A DNA stretch of 23,892 nt, from contig MGQK01000100.1 in NCBI GenBank assembly GCA_001797815.1, positions 6,880 through 30,771 on the forward strand, written 5' to 3'. Positions 6,558-14,712 of the stretch are shown piece by piece. A program made the position numbers and the translations under genes. How positions within the stretch are numbered: the stretch's first letter is position 1; each line of letters starts with the position of its first letter. Source of the DNA: Deltaproteobacteria bacterium RBG_13_61_14 (lineage in GTDB: Bacteria; RBG-13-61-14). A model generated the notes under the pieces. The model was given only the letters and a program-made list of their open reading frames with translations, had not been told where the DNA came from and searched no databases.

Positions 6558-8406
6558 TGGCGTCCCTGTCGAGAGCCTCCCCCAGGGGAAGAAAAATCGA
6601 AAAGGTGGTCCCGGCATCCGCTCGGCTTTCCACCCGCACCTCCCCGCCATGCCCCTGCACCGTGGAGCGGACGATGCTCAGCCCCAGGCCGGTGCCGGAA
6701 GCCTTGGTGGTGAAAAAGGGATCGAACAGGTTGGGAATATCCTCCGGGGCGATCCCCGGCCCGGTGTCCGAAATATCAATCCGGATGCCGGTTAGCGGCG
6801 CACTGCTTGGGCTTAACTGGGCCAACGACGCGGCCACCAGCAATCGGCCCCCATGCGGCATGGCTTCCAGCGCGTTCACCAGCAAATTCAACAGCGATTC
6901 CCCCAACTGCTTCTGGTCCCCCCGGATCTTTGGCAATTCCTGGTCTATTGTAACATTGACCGTAGTTTCCTGCTGAATGGCCCGCGGCCGCACCACCAGC
7001 AGCGCCTCTTCAATTAATTGGGCGACATCCATCGTGGAAAGGACCGGCTCCTGGGGTTTGGCGAAATCCAGGAACCGGTTGATGGTGGCCTCGATCCTCC
7101 GGATCTGGTCCATGGCCACCTGGAAGTCCTCCCGGCACTCCGGCGAAATTTCGATCTCGCCTTGCACGGATTCCAGGAAGAGCTTGAGCGAGGTAAGAGG
7201 GGTCCGGATTTCGTGGGTAACCCCCGCGGCCAACCGGCCCAGGGCCGCCAGTTGTTCCGAGCGAGCCGCGGCCAATTCCGTCTTCTTCAGCTTGAGGTCG
7301 GTTTCTTGGAGCTCCGCCGCGGCTAGATCGGCTTTGGCCTCCAGACTCTGCTGGCGGGCTTGGAGTTGTTCCGCCATCGAGGCGAAGGCGCGGGAGAGCA
7401 TCCCGATTTCATCCGCGCGCCGAGTCTCGATCAGCGAGCTCTCAAACTTACCCCGGGCCAGAGCATCCGCGGCCAGGCTCAGCTTGTGGATCGGGTTGAC
7501 GACCGAGTAGGACACCAGCCCGGCCAAAAGCACGACCCCCAGGATGGAAAATCCAATCACCAAGTAAATGTAACGCTTGAGCCGGTCCGCGCTTTGGAAG
7601 GCCTCATCCCGGTCCTGCTCCACCACCAGATACCAGTCCGTCCCGGCAATGGGCCGCGAGGTCCCCAGCACCTCGATCCCGCGATAGTCAACATAAATGC
7701 TTTTGCGATACCCGCTGCCGAAAATGTTCTTGAAACTTTCCGATTGGGCGATATTCTCGGTCAGGATCCGCCGGGGTTGCTTGTGGGCGAGGAAGGTGCC
7801 CTCCTTATCCACCAGATAACATTCGCCGGTCTCTCCCAGGGATACCTTCAGCAGAATGGAAAGGATGGTGTAGGTGCCGACGGTGGCGCAGACGACGCCC
7901 TGGACCGCGCCAGCATCGCCGAAGATCGGCGCGGAAATGCGAAAGACCGATTCTTTTTTCTCCGGGTCCAGACCAATCTCGGAAAGATAGAGCCGGCCGG
8001 CCAAGGAATGCCGGTACCAGTCTTCCCCTAAGTTCGGGCCCGGCCGGCCCAAGCTGTTAAATACCACCCCGCCGTCCCGCCCGATCACCACAAACCCGTT
8101 GTAGACTTCGTAATTGGTTCTCACCAGGTTCAAGAAAGGCGCGATTTGCGCCGGATGCATGGACTGGAGCACCGAGGAATCCGCTACCACCCTCAGGTCG
8201 GCCTTGCGTTCTGAAATCCACCGCTCCAGCAGAGCGGCTTTATCATTCGCGACATTTTCCAGCTGGTTGGAGACCATATTCATAATGAGATCACTGGCGC
8301 TTTCGAGGGCAAACGCGGCCACGATGCCCAGCGGAACCAGCGCCACCATCAGGAAGAGCAGCATGACTTTGATCCGCAAGTTATTGATGAGGGACCTGGT
8401 GGGCAA
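6535..8406 (-). CDS. membrane sensor histidine kinase (dCACHE-HAMP-HisKA-HATPase), partner of the NtrC-like regulator
   Basis: A 623-residue protein with a transmembrane helix at about 13-34 and a second at 279-303, flanking a roughly 245-residue periplasmic sensor region of dCACHE type. HAMP follows (about 303-355), then a coiled coil, the HisKA domain with phospho-accepting H398 in GVTHEIRTPL, and the ATP-binding domain with N box (NLLVNALEAM), G1 (DTGPGIA), F (DPFFTT) and G2 (GTGLGL) motifs. The start is TTG at 8406: AAGGAG lies 8 nt upstream, and the N-terminus MPTRSLINNLRIK directly precedes the first membrane helix. dCACHE domains usually sense small extracellular ligands such as organic acids or amino acids; the ligand cannot be read here. 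It is the first gene of the two-gene regulatory operon. Confidence 0.93.
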   Translation of the reverse strand: MPTRSLINNLRIKVMLLFLMVALVPLGIVAAFALESASDLIMNMVSNQLENVANDKAALLERWISERKADLRVVADSSVLQSMHPAQIAPFLNLVRTNYEVYNGFVVIGRDGGVVFNSLGRPGPNLGEDWYRHSLAGRLYLSEIGLDPEKKESVFRISAPIFGDAGAVQGVVCATVGTYTILSILLKVSLGETGECYLVDKEGTFLAHKQPRRILTENIAQSESFKNIFGSGYRKSIYVDYRGIEVLGTSRPIAGTDWYLVVEQDRDEAFQSADRLKRYIYLVIGFSILGVVLLAGLVSYSVVNPIHKLSLAADALARGKFESSLIETRRADEIGMLSRAFASMAEQLQARQQSLEAKADLAAAELQETDLKLKKTELAAARSEQLAALGRLAAGVTHEIRTPLTSLKLFLESVQGEIEISPECREDFQVAMDQIRRIEATINRFLDFAKPQEPVLSTMDVAQLIEEALLVVRPRAIQQETTVNVTIDQELPKIRGDQKQLGESLLNLLVNALEAMPHGGRLLVAASLAQLSPSSAPLTGIRIDISDTGPGIAPEDIPNLFDPFFTTKASGTGLGLSIVRSTVQGHGGEVRVESRADAGTTFSIFLPLGEALDRDANGKDPNC

Positions 8407-8441
8407 AAATAAACTCCTTGTCCGGCTAGAGCCGACTCAAA

Positions 8442-8553
8442 CTTGCCCACCCTCATTTTGGGGGCGCACCGAATATTTTCGGCCTGCGTAGAGGCGCAAT
8501 TCATTGCACCCAGTCTCTGCAAGGACGCGCCCCCGGAAAAATGAGGGTGTGTA
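8442..8553. mobile_element. 112-bp inverted-repeat element flanked by 12-bp direct repeats (MITE-like)
   Basis: The ends share ACCCTCATTTT followed after a 0-3 nt offset by GGGGGCGC, as imperfect terminal inverted repeats of about 25 bp. The 12-bp sequence AGCCGACTCAAA is repeated exactly at 8430-8441 and 8554-8565, which looks like a target-site duplication of the length seen with IS4-type transposases. The centre has its own imperfect palindrome (GTAGAGGCGCAAT... near 8488-8520). No ORF. It lies in the leader of the sensor kinase gene, 36 bp from its start codon, so the kinase mRNA would carry a long hairpin. Confidence 0.6.
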
Positions 8554-8564
8554 AGCCGACTCAA

Positions 8565-8594
8565 AGATTATCCCAAGCCTTCGCGGGTTGTCAA
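8565..8594 (-). promoter_or_regulatory. σ70-type promoter for the sensor kinase-regulator operon
   Basis: On the minus strand TTGACA (8594-8589) is followed after 18 bp by TAATCT (8570-8565); GATAAT (8572-8567) at 16 bp spacing is an alternative -10. The start of transcription would be near 8558. This gives a leader of about 150 nt that contains the 112-bp element. The right copy of the 12-bp repeat overlaps the -10 box. Confidence 0.6.
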
Positions 8595-8680
8595 TAAGAC
8601 CAGGAATATAAGAAGCGGTATCCTCTGGCGAAGGAGGCATGAGGGGAATCCGACCAGTCCTGGTGGCCCAGGCTGTTGCT

Positions 8681-8699
8681 CCCCCCTCTCCGAGGGGGG
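8681..8699. repeat. REP-like G/C palindrome
   Basis: CCCCCCTC (8681-8688) and GAGGGGGG (8692-8699) form an 8-bp perfect stem with loop TCC. A G-rich tail reaches about 8715. It is one of three related palindromes in this window, here between the divergent kinase and hdrC operons, outside both predicted core promoters. Confidence 0.6.
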
Positions 8700-8766
8700 G
8701 ACGGGAGGGGGTGGAAGGCGGTGGAAAGGCAAAGGAAAAATTTTGGGGGAGTCCTGTAAAAAAAGC

Positions 8767-8795
8767 TTGACAAGTTTTGTAAAGGTATCTATGAT
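8767..8795 (+). promoter_or_regulatory. σ70-type promoter for the hdr-flx operon
   Basis: TTGACA (8767-8772), a 17-bp spacer and TATGAT (8790-8795) match the consensus at 11 of 12 positions. Transcription would begin near 8802, leaving a leader of about 137 nt before hdrC. The leader contains an AT-rich hairpin (GATAAAA 8848-8854 / TTTTATC 8861-8867) and a self-complementary stretch (8905-8926) that ends in the ribosome-binding site. Confidence 0.75.
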
Positions 8796-8938
8796 TTGGA
8801 ACGCAATTTTAAAGGGAGAGCCTTCTGAGCGACTTCATTTTCCAGCGGATAAAAGCTCTTTTTTATCATCCCAAGGAATAGGGAAATTCGGATCAATAGA
8901 ACGTCCTTTGTTTTTTAAAAAAAGGGAGAAGGAGTTCC

Positions 8939-9520
8939 ATGCTTTCGCAAGCTCGCCCTGGCAGTAAAGGGCGGCCGCTAGCGGATCGCTTACGAGAGTT
9001 CACCGGCGAATCCGCGGCCAAGTGCTACCAATGCGGGAAGTGTTCCGCGGGTTGCCCTCTGGCCGCGGAAATGGACTTCCCGCCGAGCCAGATTCTCCGG
9101 ATGCTTCAGCTCGGATTCCCCACCTTAGAAGCCAAAGCCATCGCGTCCCTTTCCATCTGGCTGTGTCTTACCTGCGAGACCTGCCTGGCGCGCTGTCCCC
9201 AGGAAGTTGACCTTCCCAAGATCATGGAGTTTTTGCGCGAAGAATCCTTGCGCGAGAAAAAATTTCATCCTCAGGCCAAAGAGATTATCGCCTTTCATCG
9301 AGCTTTTCTCGACTCGGTTCAGGCCGCGGGCCGGCTTTATGAGATCGGTCTGATCGCGGATTATAAGGCCCGTTCCCGCCATCTGTTTCAGGATGTGCTG
9401 GTGGCTCCCAAGCTTTTCTGGCGCGGCAAGCTGAAACTTTTTCCCCATCTGATCAAGGACCGGTCCAATATTTCCCGGATATTTTCTAAGACTCTCGGCA
9501 AGAAAGAGCCGTCCGGATGA
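8939..9520 (+). CDS. hdrC: heterodisulfide reductase subunit C-like protein
   Basis: A 193-residue soluble protein with two C-x2-C-x2-C-x3-C ferredoxin sites, C29-C39 (CYQCGKCSAGC) and C76-C86 (CLTCETCLARC), the hallmark of HdrC. It carries electrons from the HdrA flavin to the HdrB active-site clusters. The C-terminal half is a basic helical extension typical of bacterial HdrC. AGAAGGAG lies just upstream of the ATG. Its stop overlaps the hdrB start as ATGA (9517-9520). As first gene of the operon it follows the promoter at 8767-8795. There is no membrane segment, so it belongs to the soluble HdrABC type rather than HdrDE. Confidence 0.93.
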   Translation: MLSQARPGSKGRPLADRLREFTGESAAKCYQCGKCSAGCPLAAEMDFPPSQILRMLQLGFPTLEAKAIASLSIWLCLTCETCLARCPQEVDLPKIMEFLREESLREKKFHPQAKEIIAFHRAFLDSVQAAGRLYEIGLIADYKARSRHLFQDVLVAPKLFWRGKLKLFPHLIKDRSNISRIFSKTLGKKEPSG

Positions 9521-10431
9521 AGCTCGGATACTTTCCCGGTTGTTCGCTCCAGGGCTCGGCCGGCGAGTTTGATGAATCCTTGCAAGCGATCGCTCCCGCG
9601 CTCGGGCTCGAGCTGATCGAGATTCCGGACTGGAGCTGCTGCGGCGCCAGCGCGGCGCACAATTTGAATCGCCTGCTCGCGCTCGCGCTTCCGGCGCGGA
9701 CTCTGGCCCTGGCCGAAAGAGCCGGTTTCCGCGAGGTTCTGGTCCCGTGCTCGGCGTGTTACAGCCGCTTGATCTTAACCCGGCATGAGCTTGAGCAAGA
9801 CGAGGGTCTTCGCCGGCAGGTCTCCGAGATTATCGGGATGGAATATCAGGGGACCGTGCGGGTCTTGAACATCTTGGAAGTGATGGGTCAAATTTTCCAG
9901 GATGGTCTCAAGGGCAAAATCACCAAGCCCTTTGAGCATCCGGTCGCCTGCTATTATGGGTGCCTTCTGGTCCGGCCGCCCAAGGTGGTTCAATTTGACC
10001 GCCCGGAAGATCCCCGGACCATGGACGAGCTGATGAAGAAAATCGGGGCCGAGCCGATTGATTGGGCTTTTAAGGTGGAATGCTGCGGGGCCGGGTTTTC
10101 GATCTCCCGCACCGACCTGGTGGCCAAGCTCTCGAGCAAGATCCTGGCCGACGCTCAGCGCCGGGGCGCCGAGGCGATCATTGTGGCCTGTCCCATGTGT
10201 CACGCCAACCTGGACATGCGCCAGGAAAAAGCGGAGAAGTGGGCTGGCAAAAAATATTCGATGCCGGTGCTGTATTTAACCCAGGCCATCGGGCTGGCCC
10301 TGGGTCTTCCGGAAAAGAAACTGGCTTTGCATCAGCATCTGGTCCCGGTTTCGTTTCCAGTTAAAGCTAAACCAGCGGCTAAGGCAAAAGCCGAAACCGC
10401 CTCGCAACCAGCGGGCCAGTCAGAGGAGTAA
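9517..10431 (+). CDS. hdrB: heterodisulfide reductase subunit B-like protein
   Basis: A 304-residue protein with two CCG domains. The first has C9, C41, C42, C78 and C81 (C-x31-CC-x35-C-x2-C). The second has C145 and C149, then C189, C190, C225 and C228. In characterised HdrB these bind two noncubane [4Fe-4S] clusters that cleave disulfide bonds; all ligands are present, so it should be active. Natural substrate in bacteria lacking coenzymes M and B is unsettled; DsrC-type or other thiol proteins have been proposed. The Ala/Lys/Pro-rich tail (about 282-304) is a variable extension. The next gene starts 2 nt after its stop, and that gene's Shine-Dalgarno (GAGGAG) lies inside the hdrB end. Confidence 0.93.
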   Translation: MKLGYFPGCSLQGSAGEFDESLQAIAPALGLELIEIPDWSCCGASAAHNLNRLLALALPARTLALAERAGFREVLVPCSACYSRLILTRHELEQDEGLRRQVSEIIGMEYQGTVRVLNILEVMGQIFQDGLKGKITKPFEHPVACYYGCLLVRPPKVVQFDRPEDPRTMDELMKKIGAEPIDWAFKVECCGAGFSISRTDLVAKLSSKILADAQRRGAEAIIVACPMCHANLDMRQEKAEKWAGKKYSMPVLYLTQAIGLALGLPEKKLALHQHLVPVSFPVKAKPAAKAKAETASQPAGQSEE

Positions 10432-10433
10432 AG

Positions 10434-12425
10434 ATGTCCCGGATTGGAGTTTTCCTCTGCCACTGCGGCGAGAACATCGCGGGCACGGTTGACCCGGGCA
10501 AAGTGGTGGAAGCCGCGAACCGGATTCCGGGCGTGGTGCACAGTATTGATTATAAATATATGTGTTCGGACCCGGGGCAGAGCCTGATTCGGGAAGCGAT
10601 CAAGGAAAAGGGTCTGACCGGCGTGATCGTCGCCGCTTGTTCGCCCCGGATGCATGAGCCCACTTTTCGCCGGGTTTGCGCGGAATCCGGCTTGAATGCT
10701 TTCCTGTGCGAGATGGCCAATGTCCGGGAGCATTGCTCCTGGGTGCACGAAAAGTCCGAGCTCACCACCGCGAAAGCCATTGACCTGGTCCGGATCATGG
10801 TGGAAAAAGCCAAAAGGAATCGGCCCCTGTTCCCGATCAAGGTCCCGGTGACCAAAACCGCGCTGGTCTTGGGCGGAGGGATTGCCGGGATTCAGGCCAG
10901 CCTGGATATCGCCAACGCCGGACACAAAGTCATCCTGGTGGAGCGAGACCCTTCCATCGGCGGCCACATGGCCCAGCTCTCCGAGACCTTTCCCACCCTG
11001 GATTGCTCCCAGTGCATCCTGACCCCGCGCATGGTCGAGGTCGCCCAGCATCCGAACATCACCCTCCATACTTATTCCGAACTGGAAAGCGTGGATGGCT
11101 TTATCGGCAACTTCAAGGTCAAGATCCGGAAAAAGGCGCGGGGCATTGATGAAAAGCTCTGCACCGGCTGCGGGGTCTGCGCCCAGAAATGTCCGCTCAA
11201 GAAGATCCCGAGCGAGTTCAACGCCGCGATGGGAATGCGAACCGCCATCTATACTCCTTTCCCCCAGGCGGTGCCGAATAAGCCGGTGATTGACAAGAAA
11301 CGCTGCACCTATTACCTCAAGGGCAAATGCAAAGCCTGCGAAAAAGCCTGCCCCGCCGAGGCCATTCGTTTTGACCAGCCCGATGAGATAATCGAGGTCG
11401 AGACCGGGGCGATTGTCTGCACCACCGGCTTCGAGGTGCTCTCGACCGAGTTCTTCCCGGAATATGGCTACGGTAAATATAAGGATGTCATCAACGGGCT
11501 CCAGTTTGAAAGACTGGCTTCGGCTTCCGGACCAACCCTGGGCGCGATCCGGCGGCCTTCGGACGGCAAGGAGCCGGAAACCGTGGTCTTCATCGCCTGC
11601 GCCGGCTCCCGGGACCCGGCCAAGGGAATTGAATACTGCTCCAAGATCTGCTGTATGTACACGGCCAAGCACGCCATGCTCTACAAGCATAAGGTCCACC
11701 AGGGCACTCCCTACGTGTTTTACATGGACATCCGGGCCGGGGGGAAGATGTATGAGGAGTTCGTGCGCCGGGCCATTGAAGAGGATGGGGTGAAATATAT
11801 CCGGGGCCGGGTGTCGCGGATCTATGAGCAGGATGGGAAATTGATCGTGAAAGGAGCCGACACTCTGCTCGGCGCGCAACCGGTCGAGATCGAGGCGGAC
11901 CTGGTGGTGCTGGCCACCGCGATGGTGGCGAATTCCGGGGCCGAAGAGCTGGCCAAAAAAATTCACGTGAGCTATGACTCCTACCACTTCCTCGCCGAGG
12001 CGCATCCCAAGCTCCGGCCGGTGGAGACCAATACTGCCGGCATCTTCCTCGCCGGAGCCTGTCAAGCGCCCCGGGATATCCCGGAGACCGTGGCCCAGGC
12101 CTCGGGCGCGGCCAGCAAGGTGGCGGCGCTGTTTTCCGCGGACGAGCTCTCCCGCGAGCCGGTGATCGCCGTGGTCCATCGAACCGCGCCCCCCATTTTC
12201 TCGATCTGCGAGGGATGCTTCATGTGCGAGCAGGCCTGTCCGTTTCAGGCGATCGAGCGGGAGGAAATCAAGACCCGGGACGGCAAGCTGATCAAGGTGG
12301 TGGCCAAGGTCAATCCGGGGGTCTGCCAGGGATGCGGCACTTGCGTGGCCCTGTGCCGGGCAAAAGCCCTAGACCTGCAAGGTTTCAGCAACGAGCAGGT
12401 TTATGCCGAAGTGATGGCCGTGTAG
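10434..12425 (+). CDS. hdrA: heterodisulfide reductase subunit A, flavin electron-bifurcating subunit
   Basis: A 663-residue protein, the usual HdrA size. The N-terminal domain has scattered conserved cysteines (C9, C11, C44, C69, C101) as in the HdrA extra-cluster region. A thioredoxin-reductase-like FAD domain begins at VLGGGIAG (145-152) with ERDPSIGGHM and a CSQC motif (C191, C194). Ferredoxin sites sit at C243-C253 and C291-C306 (insertion type), and two more at the C-terminus (C592-C602, C631-C641). In this family HdrA carries the bifurcating FAD that splits electron pairs between low-potential ferredoxin and the HdrB disulfide site. It has no selenocysteine codon and no fused MvhD domain; MvhD is the next gene. 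Central subunit of the complex. Confidence 0.95.
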   Translation: MSRIGVFLCHCGENIAGTVDPGKVVEAANRIPGVVHSIDYKYMCSDPGQSLIREAIKEKGLTGVIVAACSPRMHEPTFRRVCAESGLNAFLCEMANVREHCSWVHEKSELTTAKAIDLVRIMVEKAKRNRPLFPIKVPVTKTALVLGGGIAGIQASLDIANAGHKVILVERDPSIGGHMAQLSETFPTLDCSQCILTPRMVEVAQHPNITLHTYSELESVDGFIGNFKVKIRKKARGIDEKLCTGCGVCAQKCPLKKIPSEFNAAMGMRTAIYTPFPQAVPNKPVIDKKRCTYYLKGKCKACEKACPAEAIRFDQPDEIIEVETGAIVCTTGFEVLSTEFFPEYGYGKYKDVINGLQFERLASASGPTLGAIRRPSDGKEPETVVFIACAGSRDPAKGIEYCSKICCMYTAKHAMLYKHKVHQGTPYVFYMDIRAGGKMYEEFVRRAIEEDGVKYIRGRVSRIYEQDGKLIVKGADTLLGAQPVEIEADLVVLATAMVANSGAEELAKKIHVSYDSYHFLAEAHPKLRPVETNTAGIFLAGACQAPRDIPETVAQASGAASKVAALFSADELSREPVIAVVHRTAPPIFSICEGCFMCEQACPFQAIEREEIKTRDGKLIKVVAKVNPGVCQGCGTCVALCRAKALDLQGFSNEQVYAEVMAV

Positions 12426-12440
12426 TTCAGGGGTTATAAG

Positions 12441-12875
12441 ATGGCGGAGTTTGAGCCCAAGATCGTTGCCTTTGTCTGCAACTGGTGCACCTATGCCGGC
12501 GCTGACCTCACCGGCACCAGCCGAATCAAGTATGCCCATAATGTCCGGATGATTCGACTCCCCTGCACCGGCCGGATCGATTTCATGCTCTTGCTCAAGG
12601 CCTTTGCCCGGGGCGCCGATGGCGTGATTGTTTCCGGCTGTCACCCGGGCGATTGCCATTACACGGCCGGCAACTATCACGCGCGCCGGCGCTGGATCCT
12701 CTTCCGGCAATTGCTCGATTTCCTGGGATTTGATACCCAGCGGCTTCATTTCGCCTGGGTGAGCGCCGCCGAAGGCGCCAAATGGGCGGAGACGGTCAAC
12801 TCGGTGGTGGAGGAAGTTCGCCGGCTCGGCCCGTTTCAGAACTATCAGCAACTGGCTCGGGCTGGGATCGAATAA
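12441..12875 (+). CDS. flxD: MvhD/FlxD-like [2Fe-2S] electron-transfer subunit
   Basis: A 144-residue protein of the hydrogenase-delta (MvhD/FrhD) family. Likely ligands are C13 and C16 (CNWC), C42 (LPCTGRID) and C67, C72 (SGCHPGDCHY). In methanogens MvhD connects the hydrogenase to HdrA; in bacterial Flx clusters the same subunit connects the NADH-oxidising part to HdrA. No hydrogenase large subunit is encoded nearby, and a FAD/NAD protein ends the operon, so the Flx version is supported. Located 15 nt after hdrA and 13 nt before the next gene. Confidence 0.9.
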   Translation: MAEFEPKIVAFVCNWCTYAGADLTGTSRIKYAHNVRMIRLPCTGRIDFMLLLKAFARGADGVIVSGCHPGDCHYTAGNYHARRRWILFRQLLDFLGFDTQRLHFAWVSAAEGAKWAETVNSVVEEVRRLGPFQNYQQLARAGIE

Positions 12876-12888
12876 AAGAGGATCGGGG

Positions 12889-13692
12889 ATGGACCAGTTA
12901 CGGAAAAAAGCTCGCGAGCTCCTGGAGAGCGGAGCCGTGAAGACCGTGATCGGCTATGGCGAAGGCTCGGGCAAGGCGGTGCGAGCGGTTTTTATCCGCC
13001 AGCCGGAGCAAACGGAAAAGCTCATCCTGGATGAAAGGTGCCGGCAGAATCTGGCCGTCTATCTTCTCAAGCCGGAAGTGAAGAATCTGGGCAAGCCGGC
13101 GGTAGTGGCCAGGCTTCCGGTATTGCGGAGCATTTTAGAATTAGCCGCGGAGAGTCAACTGGCCGACGAGCAGATGGTCATCCTGGGAATTTCTCCGGAC
13201 GGTCAGCTCCTGGATTTAGCCGGCCTGAAAGCCGTGGCCGATTATGTGTCCGCTCAGTCCCTGGAACTTCCTCCTCCGGAACGGGAGCAGTTGGAGCAGA
13301 TTGAAAAAAAGTCTCCGGCCGAGCGATGGAATTTCTGGCAAGAAGAATTTTCCCGCTGCGTGAAATGCTACGCCTGCCGGGCCAGTTGTCCGCTTTGCTA
13401 TTGCTCCCGCTGCGCGGTGGAGTGCAATCAGCCGCAGTGGATTTCATCTGCTTCCCATGCCCGGGGAAACCTGGAGTGGCATCTGGTGCGGGCGATGCAT
13501 CTGGCCGGAAGGTGCGTGAACTGCGGGGACTGTGCCCGCGCTTGTCCGGTGGGCATTCCGCTCAATCTTTTGACCCGAAAGCTGGGCGAGGAAGTGTTCA
13601 AGGATTTCGGACTTCGGGCCGGAACTACTCCCGAGCTGAAGTATGCGCTTGCCACCTTCCTACCCGAAGATCAAGAAGATTTTATCAGGTAA
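12889..13692 (+). CDS. flxC: FlxC-like Fe-S dicluster protein
   Basis: A 267-residue protein. Residues 1-150 form a domain without cysteine clusters whose start (LLESGAVKTVIGYGEG) resembles the N-terminal region of FrhB/FdhB-type subunits. The second part has two ferredoxin sites, C157-C167 and C209-C219, with an extra cysteine group between them (C170, C172, C175, C179; CPLCYCSRC). It should relay electrons between the NAD/FAD subunit and FlxD/HdrA. Order and spacing (6 nt to the next gene) match Flx clusters of sulfate reducers. The letter C versus B is assigned from order and could be swapped. The extra four-cysteine group may hold another metal site. Confidence 0.75.
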   Translation: MDQLRKKARELLESGAVKTVIGYGEGSGKAVRAVFIRQPEQTEKLILDERCRQNLAVYLLKPEVKNLGKPAVVARLPVLRSILELAAESQLADEQMVILGISPDGQLLDLAGLKAVADYVSAQSLELPPPEREQLEQIEKKSPAERWNFWQEEFSRCVKCYACRASCPLCYCSRCAVECNQPQWISSASHARGNLEWHLVRAMHLAGRCVNCGDCARACPVGIPLNLLTRKLGEEVFKDFGLRAGTTPELKYALATFLPEDQEDFIR

Positions 13693-13698
13693 CTTAAG

Positions 13699-14712
13699 AT
13701 GGCCGAAGCAAAATTACTGAAACAGGATTCATGGCCGGGGCTGTTTGCCAAGCTCCAAGCCAGCGGCCGGCGGATTCTGGCTCCTCGGGGCAAGCCCGGG
13801 CTGATCCTGTTTGAAGAGGTCTCTTCGCCCGAAGCAATGGCCTCGAAATATATTCAGACTACGCTTTCGGCCAAATCCGCCGTGTTTCCGCGCTGTGAGG
13901 AACTCTTCCAGTATCGGTTTGAGGGCAAGGATGTGAAAATCGAGGATCGCCAGCTCGATCCTCCACCGACCGTGATCTTCGGGCTTCGTCCTTGCGATGC
14001 TTCCAGTTTCGCGGTGCTGAACGCGGTTTTTTCCTGGGATTATCAGGATGCTTTTTTCAAATCCCGGCTGAAAAACACCGCGGTGATCGGAATCAGTTGC
14101 AGGGAGTCTGATGAATATTGCTTTTGCACCTCCGTCGGCGGAGGCCCCGGAGATACCAAAGGCAGCGATATCCTCCTCACCCGCCAGGACTCCGGCGATT
14201 ATCTCGCGGAGATCCTCACGGCTAAAGGCCAGGAGCTGGTTTCCCTGGCGCCGGAGCTTTTCGCAGAAGCCCCTTCGGCGGAAAAGGGAAAATTCCTGGC
14301 CCAGGTGCCGGCTCATTTCGAGGTCAAGGAACTAAGCCAGAAGTTGCCCCGCCTTTTTGACAGCGGCATCTGGGTGGAGCAATCCCTGCGCTGCCTGGGC
14401 TGTGGGGCCTGTGCCTTTGTCTGTCCCACTTGTGTGTGCTTTGACATCCAGGACGAGGCCGACCGGGAAGCCGGCTCCCGGCTGCGCTGCTGGGATTCCT
14501 GCGGTTTCTCTTTGTTCACGCTTCACACCTCCGGGCATAATCCGCGCTCGGTTCAAAGTCAAAGGTGGCGGCAGCGCCTGATGCATAAATTTTCCTACTT
14601 CCCGGAGCGACTGGAAGTGCTGGGCTGCGTGGGTTGTGGAAGATGCGCCCGCTCCTGTCCCGCGGACATGAACCTCCTGGAACACCTCCAAGCGATCATG
14701 GAGGCGCCGTGA
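13699..14712 (+). CDS. flxB: FlxB-like protein, AsrA/HydB (sulfhydrogenase beta) type Fe-S subunit
   Basis: A 337-residue protein of the AsrA/HydB/SudB-type dicluster family. The first part contains FGLRPCDASSF (94-104), a GISC segment and EYCFCTSVGG (139-148), as in this family. Ferredoxin sites lie at C232-C242 (CLGCGACAFVC) and C310-C320 (CVGCGRCARSC), with the family segment CWDSCGF (264-270) and an HNPR...RWRQRLMHKF stretch between them. In HydABGD sulfhydrogenases and Asr sulfite reductases this subunit pairs with a FAD/NAD subunit of the HydG/AsrB type, which here is the next gene. Its stop overlaps the flxA start by one base (TGATG). It carries electrons from FlxA toward FlxC/FlxD. 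Confidence 0.8.
   Translation: MAEAKLLKQDSWPGLFAKLQASGRRILAPRGKPGLILFEEVSSPEAMASKYIQTTLSAKSAVFPRCEELFQYRFEGKDVKIEDRQLDPPPTVIFGLRPCDASSFAVLNAVFSWDYQDAFFKSRLKNTAVIGISCRESDEYCFCTSVGGGPGDTKGSDILLTRQDSGDYLAEILTAKGQELVSLAPELFAEAPSAEKGKFLAQVPAHFEVKELSQKLPRLFDSGIWVEQSLRCLGCGACAFVCPTCVCFDIQDEADREAGSRLRCWDSCGFSLFTLHTSGHNPRSVQSQRWRQRLMHKFSYFPERLEVLGCVGCGRCARSCPADMNLLEHLQAIMEAP

Noticed and set aside
8663-8679. σ54-like sequence TGGCCCAGGCTGTTGCT upstream of hdrC
   Set aside because: GG and GC are 11 bp apart instead of the strict 10, and a better σ70-type promoter follows at 8767-8795.
10332-12179. Minus-strand 615-residue frame opposite hdrA
   Set aside because: Antisense shadow of hdrA with its many conserved motifs; no family signature or start signal.
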